64,000 bases of DNA from Corynebacterium tuberculostearicum (GTDB taxonomy: Bacteria; Actinomycetota; Actinomycetes; Mycobacteriales; Mycobacteriaceae), in NCBI RefSeq assembly GCF_016894265.1, contig NZ_CP069791.1, positions 124,001 through 188,000 on the forward strand. Reading direction: 5' to 3'. Position 1 is the stretch's first letter. Every line of letters starts with the position of its first letter. Shown in pieces: positions 18,471-27,136 of the stretch. Below the pieces are notes generated by a model. It was not told the origin of the DNA, made no database searches, and was given only the letters and a program-made list of their open reading frames with translations. The position numbers and the translations under genes were made by a program.

Positions 18471-18785
18471 TTAGATGTCCTTCCCGTTGCTACGCGCGAT
18501 ACGGACCTTCTTGCCGTTCTCGTCGAAACGGTAGCCCACGCGGGTCGGGTTGCCTTCGGAGTCAACGATCGCAACGTTGGACACGTGGATCGGAGCTTCC
18601 TGGGTAACGATTCCGCCGGACTCGGCGCCACGCTCGGCAGCAGAGTTTGCGACGTGCTTCTTGATGCGGTTAACGCCCTCAACGAGGACCTTGTCACGCT
18701 TTGGGTATGCCTCGATGACCTTGCCCTTCGCGCCCTTATCTGGGCCCGAAATGACGATCACCATATCTCCCTTATGGATCTTCAT
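18471..18785 (-). CDS. rplX: 50S ribosomal protein L24
   Basis: L24 initiates large-subunit assembly. The 104-aa KOW-domain protein begins [20 protein letters not shown] with the KOW motif at about residues 5-30, and ends with the [20 protein letters not shown] strand. It lies 4 nt after rplN. Confidence 0.97.
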   Translation of the reverse strand: MKIHKGDMVIVISGPDKGAKGKVIEAYPKRDKVLVEGVNRIKKHVANSAAERGAESGGIVTQEAPIHVSNVAIVDSEGNPTRVGYRFDENGKKVRIARSNGKDI

Positions 18786-18789
18786 AAGA

Positions 18790-19158
18790 CTAGATCACCT
18801 CCGGTGCGAGAGAAACGATCTTCATGAAACGCTTGTCACGAAGTTCGCGAGCAACCGGTCCGAAGATACGGGTACCACGGGGCTCGCTATCGCCCTTGAG
18901 AACAACTGCAGCGTTCTCGTCGAAGCGAATGTAGGAGCCGTCCGGACGACGGGTTTCCTTCTTAGCGCGGACGATAACGGCCTTTACTACGTCGCCTTCC
19001 TTGACGTTGCCGCCTGGAACGGCGTCCTTGACAGTCGCGACGATGACGTCGCCGATGCCAGCGGAGCGTCGGACAGAGCCGCCAAGAACGCGGATGCACA
19101 GCAGTTCACGTGCACCAGAGTTGTCGGCGACGCGCAGACGCGATTCTTGCTGAATCAC
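18790..19158 (-). CDS. rplN: 50S ribosomal protein L14
   Basis: L14 contacts the small subunit in an intersubunit bridge. The 122-aa protein reads (M)[19 protein letters not shown] and ends with [20 protein letters not shown], the standard family ends. The start is GTG at 19158 with AGGAG eight nt upstream; the longer frame beginning 54 nt earlier adds non-family residues. It opens the rplN-rplX-rplE operon and has lost its usual neighbour rpsQ, which lies 14 kb away. Confidence 0.97.
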   Translation of the reverse strand: MIQQESRLRVADNSGARELLCIRVLGGSVRRSAGIGDVIVATVKDAVPGGNVKEGDVVKAVIVRAKKETRRPDGSYIRFDENAAVVLKGDSEPRGTRIFGPVARELRDKRFMKIVSLAPEVI

Positions 19159-19694
19159 TATGGGTCTCCTGACCTGGATTGATGTGCGGTAAGATTTCCG
19201 TCCTTGCCACACGCGGTCTACAAACTTGCGATGCTCAAGCCTTTACAACGGACTGTGCCGAAGGGTCTCGGACCGGCGGTTCGGAAACGCACCGCTACGG
19301 GCCGACCAGCTTTCGCAACCTATACATTCAACCACACGCGCGCACCATTACCAAAACACTGTCTTTTGCTTGCCGACACCCCTCCAACGCCAAAATTTTC
19401 CCTGCATTACCCCCGGACACCCCCATAAAGCCTTGTTTCGAATAGGTCAATCCCCCTCGCCCGTCGCATTTAATCGCTCTATCTGGGACTTTAGTTCGCA
19501 CTCCCAAGCCTGGCGGTGCAACTTTCCGGGCACACATGTTCCAAATTGCCCAACTTTCACACGTGTAACACATGAAAATTCCAGTTAATTCACGTTTTTG
19601 AGGTGACAGTTGGGGGCGATGTGACTAATGTGGTTTGCGTCAAGAAAGACATCTATTTTTTGGCGCGTACCTATATTTCCCGAAGGAGAAACAC
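19159..19694. promoter_or_regulatory. 536-nt divergent region between rplN and the secreted SAETG protein
   Basis: No conserved coding frame was found. On the rplN side there is a long untranslated leader before AGGAG. On the plus side, TTTCACACGTGTAACACATGAAA (about 19554-19576) contains an outer TTTCA / TGAAA dyad and two overlapping ACGTGT/ACACAT blocks, which could bind a CRP/FNR-type regulator such as GlxR; this is only a pattern match. AAGGAG at 19683-19688 is the ribosome binding site of the downstream gene. Confidence 0.4.
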
Positions 19695-20657
19695 ATGAAG
19701 CGTTTGCCACAGACCCTGACCGCTGCTGTTCTGACCGGCGCGCTCGCCTTTGGCGGCGCAGCTGTTGCTCAGGCTCAAATCGGCGACCCAATGTCCGTTA
19801 CCAAAGGCGGCGAGGAATACGTTCGCCAAGACGATAATGGTGGCTCCACGTACATTTACGATAAGCGAGACGAAGACGGAAACCTCGTTGAGCGTAAAGC
19901 AATTTCCGTAGAAGAGGCACGACAGATTCGCGACGCAGAGCTCGGAAACGACAATGCTGGCACCACCGACGGTGAAGCCGACACTGACGGTTCGAATGAC
20001 TCCGAGGGCGCAAACGACGCTGAAGAAAATGATTCTGAGGGAGGAAATTCCGAGGGCTCCGAAGGCTCTCAGGATAAAGACATCCCCGATCCGGCTACCA
20101 AGAAGGACGCTGAGGGCAACGAGTGGTACCAGAGCCTGAAGGATCCGTCCGTATACGTCAACGACCCGGCTCTGGTAAACGAAGAGATCACTGACGAAAT
20201 GCGCGAAGCTTACGCAAAGGCATTCCCGTCTGCCCCGTCTGAGGATCCGAAGCCTGAATTCGACAAGAAGAACCTGGCTTGGCTGGCACTGCCAGCAGCC
20301 TTGGTAATCGGTGGCATCACCTGGTACCTGTCCCAGGATGGCAAGACCTACGTCAAGGACGAGGCACGCAAGAACCAGGAACCGACTGCTGAGGAAAAGG
20401 CTGCTTCCGAGCAGATGCTGAACGCTAACAAGGACGAAGTTATCGCCCAGGGCGGTCAGCTGGCTGAGGGTGACGCAGCCCAGGCCGACGCTCCTTCCGC
20501 ACCATCTGCACCAGCTGCTGGCGAGTCCGCAGACTCCGCACGTGGTATGTCCGCTGAGACCGGCTCCAACTCCGTTGCACAGGCCCTGGCCGCTCTGGCC
20601 GTAGCTGCAATGGTCGCTGCCGGTGCTTTCGCCGCACGCCGCAAGTTCTTCGCTTAA
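19695..20657 (+). CDS. Secreted cell-wall protein with atypical SAETG sorting signal
   Basis: Not a named family. The 320-aa protein has a clear signal peptide (MKRLPQTLTAAVLTGALAFG, cut near AQA|QIG). An acidic low-complexity region rich in Asp/Glu/Ser/Asn/Gly follows (about 100-150), then a middle domain, an internal hydrophobic segment (LAWLALPAALVIGGITWYL, about 195-213) and an Ala/Pro/Ser-rich stretch. The C-terminus reads SAETGSNSVAQALAALAVAA..., a hydrophobic helix and an RRK tail. That layout is a cell-wall sorting signal with SAETG in place of LPxTG. AAGGAG is correctly spaced from ATG 19695. A terminator follows. Confidence 0.8.
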   Translation: MKRLPQTLTAAVLTGALAFGGAAVAQAQIGDPMSVTKGGEEYVRQDDNGGSTYIYDKRDEDGNLVERKAISVEEARQIRDAELGNDNAGTTDGEADTDGSNDSEGANDAEENDSEGGNSEGSEGSQDKDIPDPATKKDAEGNEWYQSLKDPSVYVNDPALVNEEITDEMREAYAKAFPSAPSEDPKPEFDKKNLAWLALPAALVIGGITWYLSQDGKTYVKDEARKNQEPTAEEKAASEQMLNANKDEVIAQGGQLAEGDAAQADAPSAPSAPAAGESADSARGMSAETGSNSVAQALAALAVAAMVAAGAFAARRKFFA

Positions 20658-20693
20658 GCGAAACACACACACGGCAATAACGTAAAAGGGATT

Positions 20694-20738
20694 GGCTGTG
20701 TCGTCCGGGAGTATTTCCTGGTCGGCACAGCCTTTTCT
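20694..20738 (+). terminator. Rho-independent terminator after the SAETG protein gene
   Basis: GGCTGTGTCG pairs with CGGCACAGCC (G-T tolerated), then TTTTCTGTG on the plus strand, 36 nt after the stop. Confidence 0.85.
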
Positions 20739-21115
20739 GTGCGTACTGACACTTACAGGGCCAGGTAGATGAACTCTTCACAGCGGACGAGATCGACCCC
20801 TACAGCTCAATAGCCCTGCCCCGATCTACCCCGTCCATATCCCCTACCCCCCAAAAAGCCGCCACCCAAAGTTACTTATACCCTGTCACACAACTAGGCC
20901 TGTTTGTACGAATACACAAATAGAATCCTATTAATCTAGCCCAATTGAAAACGCAAGTGCCGTATCGATTGCCGCCAACTTGCGGAAATGTATTTTCCAC
21001 CGCCCGAGCTAACCACGAAACACGCAAGCTTCAATTCCGTACCGGTTGGTCTAAATAGTTGAACCGGGTAGTCTGTAGAATGCCCACTTTTACGACTACT
21101 ACTTAAAGGTTCCTC
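20739..21115 (+). promoter_or_regulatory. metQ upstream region
   Basis: About 377 nt without a credible gene. Near the metQ end, ACCGGTT (21041-21047) and AACCGGGT (21062-21069) form a dyad enclosing GGTCTAAATAG. TAGAAT at about 21076-21081 is a plausible -10 about 40 nt before the ATG. I saw no SAM riboswitch core, and no clean TAGAC-N6-GTCTA site of the McbR type, although GTCTA and TAGTCT half-sites occur. Confidence 0.4.
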
Positions 21116-21955
21116 ATGACACGCTCTCTATTTACAAAAATCGCCGCATCGGTAACAGCTACCGCAACCGCACTCTCCCTGAGCGCTTGCGCTAGCGATA
21201 GTGAGAATACAGCCGATGCAGATACGATTCAGGTTGGTACTTCTCCAGGACCGTATTCCGAACTTTTCAAGGACGGTATTGAACCGATCCTCGAGGATGA
21301 AGGCTTTAAGGTCGATTACACCGACTTCTCTGAACTACGGCAAGCAAACGTCGCTTTATCTGAAGGCCAGGTCGATCTCAACGTAGATCAGCACACGGCG
21401 TACATGAACGTCTACAACGAAGAGACTGGATCTGAACTAACTAGCCTCACTGACATCCCTACCGTCAAGACCAAGATTTACTCTAAGTCCCATAAATCCA
21501 TTGACGATGCGGATAAAGGCCACACCGTTGCCATCCCTCAAGATGGTTCTAACCAAACCCGCGCATTCCGCCTCCTGGTCAAGCTCGGCTGGCTCACGAT
21601 GAAGGACGATGCTGACCAGAACCTCTTGACAGTCAATGACATTAAGGACAATCCGCACGACCTCAAGATTCAGCCGATGGATTCTGCCACCATTCCCCGC
21701 TCCATGGACGATGTTGACTGGGGCGTTATTCCGGGTTCCATCGCTTATTCCTCCAAGGTCGATCCATCCCTGGCTCTAGGTGAAGAAGATCTTAGCGATG
21801 ATCTCATTCTCCAGGCAGTGACCACGCAAGACAAGAAAGACACTGACTGGGCTAAGGCAGTTATTGATGCCTATAAGTCCCAGGAGTTCGTCGATCACGT
21901 CGATAGCGTGAACGAGGAAAACTATTGGTTCGTACCAGACTCGCTCAAGAACTAA
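21116..21955 (+). CDS. metQ: Methionine ABC transporter substrate-binding lipoprotein
   Basis: Binds methionine outside the membrane and delivers it to MetNI. The 279-aa protein has a lipoprotein signal with lipobox LSAC (Cys25), then the NlpA/MetQ fold: VGTSPGPYSELFKDGIEPIL, VDYTDFSELRQANVALSEGQ and DLNVDQHTAYMN near the N-terminal lobe. metN starts 16 nt downstream and metI follows, the standard MetQNI order reversed only in gene position. D- versus L-methionine preference cannot be told. Confidence 0.95.
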   Translation: MTRSLFTKIAASVTATATALSLSACASDSENTADADTIQVGTSPGPYSELFKDGIEPILEDEGFKVDYTDFSELRQANVALSEGQVDLNVDQHTAYMNVYNEETGSELTSLTDIPTVKTKIYSKSHKSIDDADKGHTVAIPQDGSNQTRAFRLLVKLGWLTMKDDADQNLLTVNDIKDNPHDLKIQPMDSATIPRSMDDVDWGVIPGSIAYSSKVDPSLALGEEDLSDDLILQAVTTQDKKDTDWAKAVIDAYKSQEFVDHVDSVNEENYWFVPDSLKN

Positions 21956-21971
21956 TCCGGAAATTTTCTCC

Positions 21972-22994
21972 ATGCTTGATGTTGAAATTCGCGACCTAGG
22001 CAAGACCTTTCGCACGAAGTCGGCCTCGGTGACAGCCCTGGAAGGTATCAACTTAGACATCGAAAAGGGCTCCATTTTCGGGGTGGTCGGCACAAGTGGT
22101 GCCGGCAAATCCACCTTGCTGCGCACCATTAACGGGCTGGAGAAGCCCACCGCTGGGTCGGTCAATGTTCTGGGCCGGGATCTTAACGCGCTGTCCAAGA
22201 AACAACTGCGCGAGCTGCGCGGAGAAGTGTCCATGGTATTCCAACACTTCAACCTGCTCGATACGCAGACGGTGGCCCAGAACGTGGCAATGCCGCTCAT
22301 CTTGGCAAAGACCCCGAAGAAAGAAATCCAGCAGCGCGTTACCGAAGTACTACAGATGGTGGGCCTTGAAGGGCGCGCGAAATCGCTGCCTAAGCAGCTT
22401 TCTGGTGGTCAACGTCAACGCGTAGGCATCGCCCGCGCCTTGATTACCAACCCCAAGATCCTGCTATGCGATGAACCTACGTCAGCCCTCGATCCCTTAA
22501 CGACAACCCAGATTCTGGATCTCATCGCCCGAGTAAACCAGGAACTGGATATCACGGTCGTCATCATCACACATGAGATGGGTGTTATCTCCCGACTTGC
22601 AGACACCGTTGTAGTCATGGAAGACGGCCGCGTCATCGAAAACGGCCCCGTGAGCAGCGTCTTTTCTGCCCCACAGCAGCCCTTGACGCAGCAGCTGGTG
22701 GAGACCGTACTACCGCAGCACCTTCCGGCGCCGGTACAAGGCGCGCTCGATGATTCCCAATATGACCGTGTCCTGCGCGTTACGCACCACAGCGGCGCGG
22801 CGAAAGGCCTTGTCAACAGCCTCGTGCAACGAGGCATCGCCACCGATATTATCCACGCCTCCGACGTAGCCTTGCGCGATGGCTCGGTTGGCTCGTTAGT
22901 GCTCGGGCTCGTCAATAAGGATGAAGCTGCCCTTGCTGACGCCGTGCGGTGGATACAGGACCAGGGTCAACTCAATGCAGAGGTAGTGAACTAA
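21972..22994 (+). CDS. metN: Methionine ABC transporter ATP-binding protein
   Basis: ATPase of the MetNI importer. In the 340-aa sequence, Walker A is VGTSGAGKSTLL (about 38-49), the signature is LSGGQRQRVGIARAL and Walker B is ILLCDEPTSALDP. Residues ~260-340 form the NIL domain, which in E. coli MetN binds methionine and inhibits transport. The TAA overlaps the metI ATG. Confidence 0.96.
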   Translation: MLDVEIRDLGKTFRTKSASVTALEGINLDIEKGSIFGVVGTSGAGKSTLLRTINGLEKPTAGSVNVLGRDLNALSKKQLRELRGEVSMVFQHFNLLDTQTVAQNVAMPLILAKTPKKEIQQRVTEVLQMVGLEGRAKSLPKQLSGGQRQRVGIARALITNPKILLCDEPTSALDPLTTTQILDLIARVNQELDITVVIITHEMGVISRLADTVVVMEDGRVIENGPVSSVFSAPQQPLTQQLVETVLPQHLPAPVQGALDDSQYDRVLRVTHHSGAAKGLVNSLVQRGIATDIIHASDVALRDGSVGSLVLGLVNKDEAALADAVRWIQDQGQLNAEVVN

Positions 22995-23671
22995 TGGACT
23001 TAACCGAGATTTTCGATACCAAGGTTTCTATCGATCAATACCTAGAGGCCGGCTGGCAAACCCTCTATATGGTAGGTATTTCCCTCTTCTTAGGAACGAT
23101 TGGTGGTGTCGCCCTAGGAATCATCTTGGTGCTTGCTAACCCACATGGCATGTACCCCAACCGCGTACTGTTTCGGATCACGGACTTCTTAGTCAATACG
23201 GTGCGCTCTTTGCCGTTCATCATTTTGATGGTAGCGATCGTCCCGTTCACACGCCTTATCGTCGGCACTTCCATTGGCATGACCGCCGCACTGGTACCAC
23301 TGACCATCTTCATCGCACCTTTTATGGCCCGCCTCATCGAGCAATCGGTGTTGGAAGTTGGCGATGGCATCCTAGAAGCCGCAGAATCCATGGGCGCTTC
23401 CTTGTGGCAAACCATCCGCTACTTCTTGCTGCCAGAGGCTAAGGCCTCAATCATCTTGGCGCTGACTACCTCCACCATTACCTTGATTTCTGCCACCGCG
23501 ATGGCCGGAACCATCGGTGGTGGCGGCGTCGGTGACTTGGCTGTTTCTTATGGTTATCAGCAATTCGATACCGTAGCCATTATCCTCACCGTGATTATCC
23601 TCATCGTGGTAGTACAAGCAATCCAAGGTTTAGGCAATGCGCTCGCCCGCCGGGCCCGTAGCGGTGCTTAA
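22994..23671 (+). CDS. metI: Methionine ABC transporter permease
   Basis: The 225-aa integral membrane permease has five predicted helices and the cytoplasmic EAA loop at LEAAESMGASLWQTIRYFLLP. The start MDLTEIFDTK is fixed by the TAATG overlap with metN; the longer frame within metN is not used. It ends the metQNI operon. Downstream, only a weak CCAGC / GCTGG stem (23682-23699) is seen before the convergent sucrose PTS gene. Confidence 0.96.
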   Translation: MDLTEIFDTKVSIDQYLEAGWQTLYMVGISLFLGTIGGVALGIILVLANPHGMYPNRVLFRITDFLVNTVRSLPFIILMVAIVPFTRLIVGTSIGMTAALVPLTIFIAPFMARLIEQSVLEVGDGILEAAESMGASLWQTIRYFLLPEAKASIILALTTSTITLISATAMAGTIGGGGVGDLAVSYGYQQFDTVAIILTVIILIVVVQAIQGLGNALARRARSGA

Positions 23672-23744
23672 TCAATGTTAACCAGCACGAAAGGGCTGGG
23701 GTCCATCCTCTCCTAGCCTTGTTCGTCTATTAGAAAGTCTAGTT

Positions 23745-25760
23745 TTAAGACGTTGCTTTCTTCGCAGAAGACTCCGGAACCTCCTGCTGAGCCTTTGGGT
23801 CAACGGTAAATAGATCCGTTCCAGAACCAATGAGCTCGCCGGGACGGAAGGCCTCGGTAGGAATAACAGGGCCGGTCTTCTTGGAATTGGAGACCACCAC
23901 CGGGGTGGTTACCGGAAGGCCGGCGGCCTTGATGGCGTCGATATCGAATTCGGCAAGGACATCGCCTCGCTTGACTTCATCGCCCTTGGTGACGTGGGAG
24001 GTGAAGTGTTCGCCCTTGAGGTTTACCGTATCGAAACCAATGTGCATGAGGATATCGATATTTCCCACCGCTGGGTCCTTGGCGCGGATGGCGTAGGCGT
24101 GGTGGGAGGGGAAGGTGACGGTGATTTTGCCGTCGGCAGGCGCAACCAGCTTGCCCACGGTCGGCTCGATTGCTACACCTTGGCCCAGCTTGCCGCCAGC
24201 AAACATGGGGTCACTGACCTGAGACAGTGGTACGGCGGTGCCCTCCAGCGGGGAGAAGATGGTGCACGCATCGTCGGCAGCTACCGCAGCCGGGGTGCCT
24301 GCGGCGGCCTGCGCCTCGGCTGCGGGAGGGTTGACCTCATCCGGGTCGATGGAGCCATTCTTGCGAATGAGCACCCGTCCGTAGAGGTAAGCGCCCACAA
24401 AGGCGACTACGAAGGAGATAACGCCGCACAACAGGAAAGTCGGGACGAAGCGGGGGACGGAGACGAAGCCGATGAAGCCGGCGGCACCGAGGGCGTCGGC
24501 AAGCACGCCAAAGATGGCGATGAAGGCAGAAGAAATAGCAGATGCCGCCATGCCGATATAGAACGGCCAGCGCAGGCGGAGGTTCACGCCGAAGATGGCG
24601 GGCTCGGTAATACCGAAGAGGGCAGAAATACCGGAAGCACCGGCCAGGCCCTTGAGCTTTTCGGAGCGGGCCAGGAAGTACACGGCGAGTGCGACGCCGC
24701 CCTGGGCGATATTGGCCATGGAGGCAATCGGGAAGACGAAGGAGCCGCCCTCGTTCCACAGCATCGTCTCAATCGGCGGGAAGGATTGGTGCAGGCCGGT
24801 AATCACAATCGGCGAGTAGACGAGGCCGAAGAGGAAGCCGGCGACGGGACCGGCAAAGTCATAGAGGTTGGCCAGGCCCATGCCCAGCCACTCGCCGGCC
24901 GTGCGCAGGATGGGGCCCAAGCCCATAAAAGTAAGGAAGCCGGTAATGAGGAGCGTGAGCAGCGGGGTGAGCATGAAGTCCACCGTGCCCTTGAGGTGCT
25001 TGTGCAGGAATTTCTCTAAGGTGGCGAGAATCCACGAAATCACCAGGATGGGCAGGATGGAGCCCTGGTAGCCGGCCTGGGCGACGTCGAAGCCGAAGAT
25101 GTTCCAGTAGGACATCTCACCGTTTTCGATCGCCTCGGCCACGCTGTAGCCGCTGACCAAATCGGGCATGACCATCGCCATGGCCATACCGGCACCGAGG
25201 AACTCGTTGCCGCCGAAGCGCTTCGTTGCCGTAAAGCCGACGAGGATGGGCAGGAAGGCGAATGGCGCGGCGGCTAGCAAATTAACTAGCCCGGCAAAGC
25301 CTTCCCACGCTGGGAACATCTCGATGACGGATTTATCGCCAAACAGACCCTCGGCCGTCAAGACGTTATTGAGCGCCATGAGCAAACCTCCACCCAACAG
25401 GATGGGGATGAGAGGGACGAAGATATCAGCCAGAACTTTGACGGCACGGCTGAACCAATTGCCGGATTCAGCGGCGATGTCTTTCAAGCGGTCGGTGGAT
25501 ACTGCCACGTCCTTGGAAATGACGCTGGTCATTTCCTGGAAGACGATATTGACGTCGCCGGGGCCGACGATGACCTGGAACATGCCGCCGGCCTCAAAGG
25601 TGCCCTTGAGGTCGGGGTCATTATCCAGTGCGGCGGTGTCTACCTTGTCAGAATCTTGCAGCACCATGCGCAGGCGCGTGGCGCAGTGCGCGAGTGCGAT
25701 GATGTTGTCTTCGCCGCCCAGTGCTTTTAGCGTGCGGGCGGCTACTTCCTTGTGGTCCAT
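23745..25760 (-). CDS. ptsS: Sucrose-type PTS transporter EIIBCA
   Basis: Imports and phosphorylates a sugar, most likely sucrose to sucrose-6-phosphate. The 671-aa protein holds EIIB first (about 1-85, phosphocysteine Cys26 in ALAHCATRLRM). The EIIC membrane domain follows (about 100-460, with VITGLHQSFPPIE and FGITEPAIFGVNLR). EIIA comes last (about 505-660, phospho-His in ILMHIGFDTVNLKG). The B-C-A order matches C. glutamicum PtsS. scrB lies 133 nt upstream on the same strand. Substrate assignment rests on that neighbour and on the EIIC resemblance to sucrose/beta-glucoside carriers. Confidence 0.92.
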   Translation of the reverse strand: MDHKEVAARTLKALGGEDNIIALAHCATRLRMVLQDSDKVDTAALDNDPDLKGTFEAGGMFQVIVGPGDVNIVFQEMTSVISKDVAVSTDRLKDIAAESGNWFSRAVKVLADIFVPLIPILLGGGLLMALNNVLTAEGLFGDKSVIEMFPAWEGFAGLVNLLAAAPFAFLPILVGFTATKRFGGNEFLGAGMAMAMVMPDLVSGYSVAEAIENGEMSYWNIFGFDVAQAGYQGSILPILVISWILATLEKFLHKHLKGTVDFMLTPLLTLLITGFLTFMGLGPILRTAGEWLGMGLANLYDFAGPVAGFLFGLVYSPIVITGLHQSFPPIETMLWNEGGSFVFPIASMANIAQGGVALAVYFLARSEKLKGLAGASGISALFGITEPAIFGVNLRLRWPFYIGMAASAISSAFIAIFGVLADALGAAGFIGFVSVPRFVPTFLLCGVISFVVAFVGAYLYGRVLIRKNGSIDPDEVNPPAAEAQAAAGTPAAVAADDACTIFSPLEGTAVPLSQVSDPMFAGGKLGQGVAIEPTVGKLVAPADGKITVTFPSHHAYAIRAKDPAVGNIDILMHIGFDTVNLKGEHFTSHVTKGDEVKRGDVLAEFDIDAIKAAGLPVTTPVVVSNSKKTGPVIPTEAFRPGELIGSGTDLFTVDPKAQQEVPESSAKKATS

Positions 25761-25893
25761 AGAAGAGCCCTTCAGTGTAATGGCTCACATCCGAATACCG
25801 GACGTGACTGCTTATTTCCATTACAGCCGGAATTCGGGCCTAAGTCCACACATTCGGGCGGAGTGTTGGCAACTTCACCGGTTTCGGGTACAC

Positions 25894-27102
25894 CTACCCG
25901 CGCGGCTCCCAGCCCTGCCAGGGGGACTCGCCAAACACAGCGAAGGACGCGGCGATGCGACCGCCACCGGCGTATACCTCGACGGCGCAGCCATCAGCAA
26001 TCAAGCGCATCTCGCCATCCGGGCAGTCGATGGGATCGCCGCCGTTAAAGGCGATGGTGCCGTCACGTTGGGTGACGCGGAAGGCTTCGTCCCCGGCGGC
26101 GTCGATAAGAGCAAAGGAGCCTTCGCCCTTGATATCGATGGTGGAGCCAAAGCCTTCGCGCCCTTGGGTCTCCGGCAGGGCGGACCACAGCGGCTCTTGA
26201 TGCAGGTAGTTATCCTCCAGCCAGATGCGGCGCGGCAGCGTCAAGGTATGGACCCAGCCTTCCGTTGGGGTGTCATCCTGGGCGGGCATGCCCATCCACC
26301 CCAGTAGGATGCCGTCCTCGGTGGCCTGGGGCGCATAGAACTGGGTGCCATGGTCAAGGAGGGTAAAACCGCGCTCAATATGGAAATTCAGGCCATCGAG
26401 CGTGCCCACGATATATCCGCACCGGTCCGTTTCTGCCTGGGGGCAGAAGATGAGGACCTGCTTATCGCCCAAGGTAAGCAGGTTGGGGCACTCCCACATG
26501 TAGCCCCCAGGCAGTTGCGAAGGATCGTCGAAGGAAATCTCGCCCTGGAATTCCCATTGGGCCAGGTCCCGCGAGCGGTACAGCACAATGGTGCCGCGCT
26601 CGTCTTCGGTCTGGGCGCCGATGACCATCCGCCAGCCATCGCCATCGCGGGTGATCTGTGGATCCCGGAAGTGCCCCGTATAGCCCTCCGGGGAGTCCGG
26701 AATGAGGGGATTATTCTCGTCGCGGAGGTAGATGCCACCCTCCGGGCCCGAAGGGTCTATGGCGCGCACGCGATTCTGGGACGGGATGCGGCGGCCATCC
26801 TCTTTCAGGTTGCCTGTGTAGAACAGCCAGACGTCGGTGCCATCGACCACCGCACCGCCCGAGTAGCAACCATCCTTGTCATAGGGCAGGTCCGGATACA
26901 AGGCATCGGGGTGGTGCTGCCACGGCGTGGGGGCCGATACGCTCGCCGTCGCATGCCCCCAGCCCGTGCGCTTGGGCTTGCGGGGAAAGGCCGGGTCGTG
27001 CTGGTAGTACACGTGCAGGGTATCGCCATCCACAAAGACGCCATTGGGATCATTGAGGCGGCCTTGCGGCGGGGCGAGGTGAAAATTGGGACGGTAGTTC
27101 AT
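25894..27102 (-). CDS. scrB: Sucrose-6-phosphate hydrolase (GH32)
   Basis: Splits sucrose-6-phosphate into glucose-6-phosphate and fructose. The 402-aa five-blade propeller shows all three acidic motifs: NDPNG (nucleophile Asp, about 17-21), RDPQI (transition-state stabiliser) and WECPNL (acid/base Glu). The C-terminal beta-sandwich is short, making the enzyme smaller than the usual 450-490 aa. It precedes ptsS on the same strand and diverges from scrK with only 20 nt between start codons, so its transcript is probably leaderless. Confidence 0.92.
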   Translation of the reverse strand: MNYRPNFHLAPPQGRLNDPNGVFVDGDTLHVYYQHDPAFPRKPKRTGWGHATASVSAPTPWQHHPDALYPDLPYDKDGCYSGGAVVDGTDVWLFYTGNLKEDGRRIPSQNRVRAIDPSGPEGGIYLRDENNPLIPDSPEGYTGHFRDPQITRDGDGWRMVIGAQTEDERGTIVLYRSRDLAQWEFQGEISFDDPSQLPGGYMWECPNLLTLGDKQVLIFCPQAETDRCGYIVGTLDGLNFHIERGFTLLDHGTQFYAPQATEDGILLGWMGMPAQDDTPTEGWVHTLTLPRRIWLEDNYLHQEPLWSALPETQGREGFGSTIDIKGEGSFALIDAAGDEAFRVTQRDGTIAFNGGDPIDCPDGEMRLIADGCAVEVYAGGGRIAASFAVFGESPWQGWEPRG

Positions 27103-27136
27103 ATCACCGATACTATGGAAACATGACTATTCATGT
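27103..27136. promoter_or_regulatory. Shared divergent scrB/scrK promoter and candidate operator
   Basis: Only 20 nt separate the two ATGs. ATACTAT (27110-27116) supplies a plus-strand -10 (TACTAT, 6 nt before the scrK ATG) and, shifted by one base, a minus-strand -10 (TAGTAT, 7 nt before the scrB ATG). Across the scrK start lies a perfect dyad ACATGA-CTAT-TCATGT (27121-27136), a good candidate operator for a sugar regulator. -35 elements are weak (TTGGGA at 27086-27091 for scrK). Confidence 0.55.

Noticed and set aside
20739..21115. SAM riboswitch before metQ
   Set aside because: No SAM-I or SAM-IV core could be matched; only simple dyads are seen.
23682..23699. Terminator between metI and ptsS
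   Set aside because: The CCAGC/GCTGG stem is only 5 bp with no T-run on either strand.
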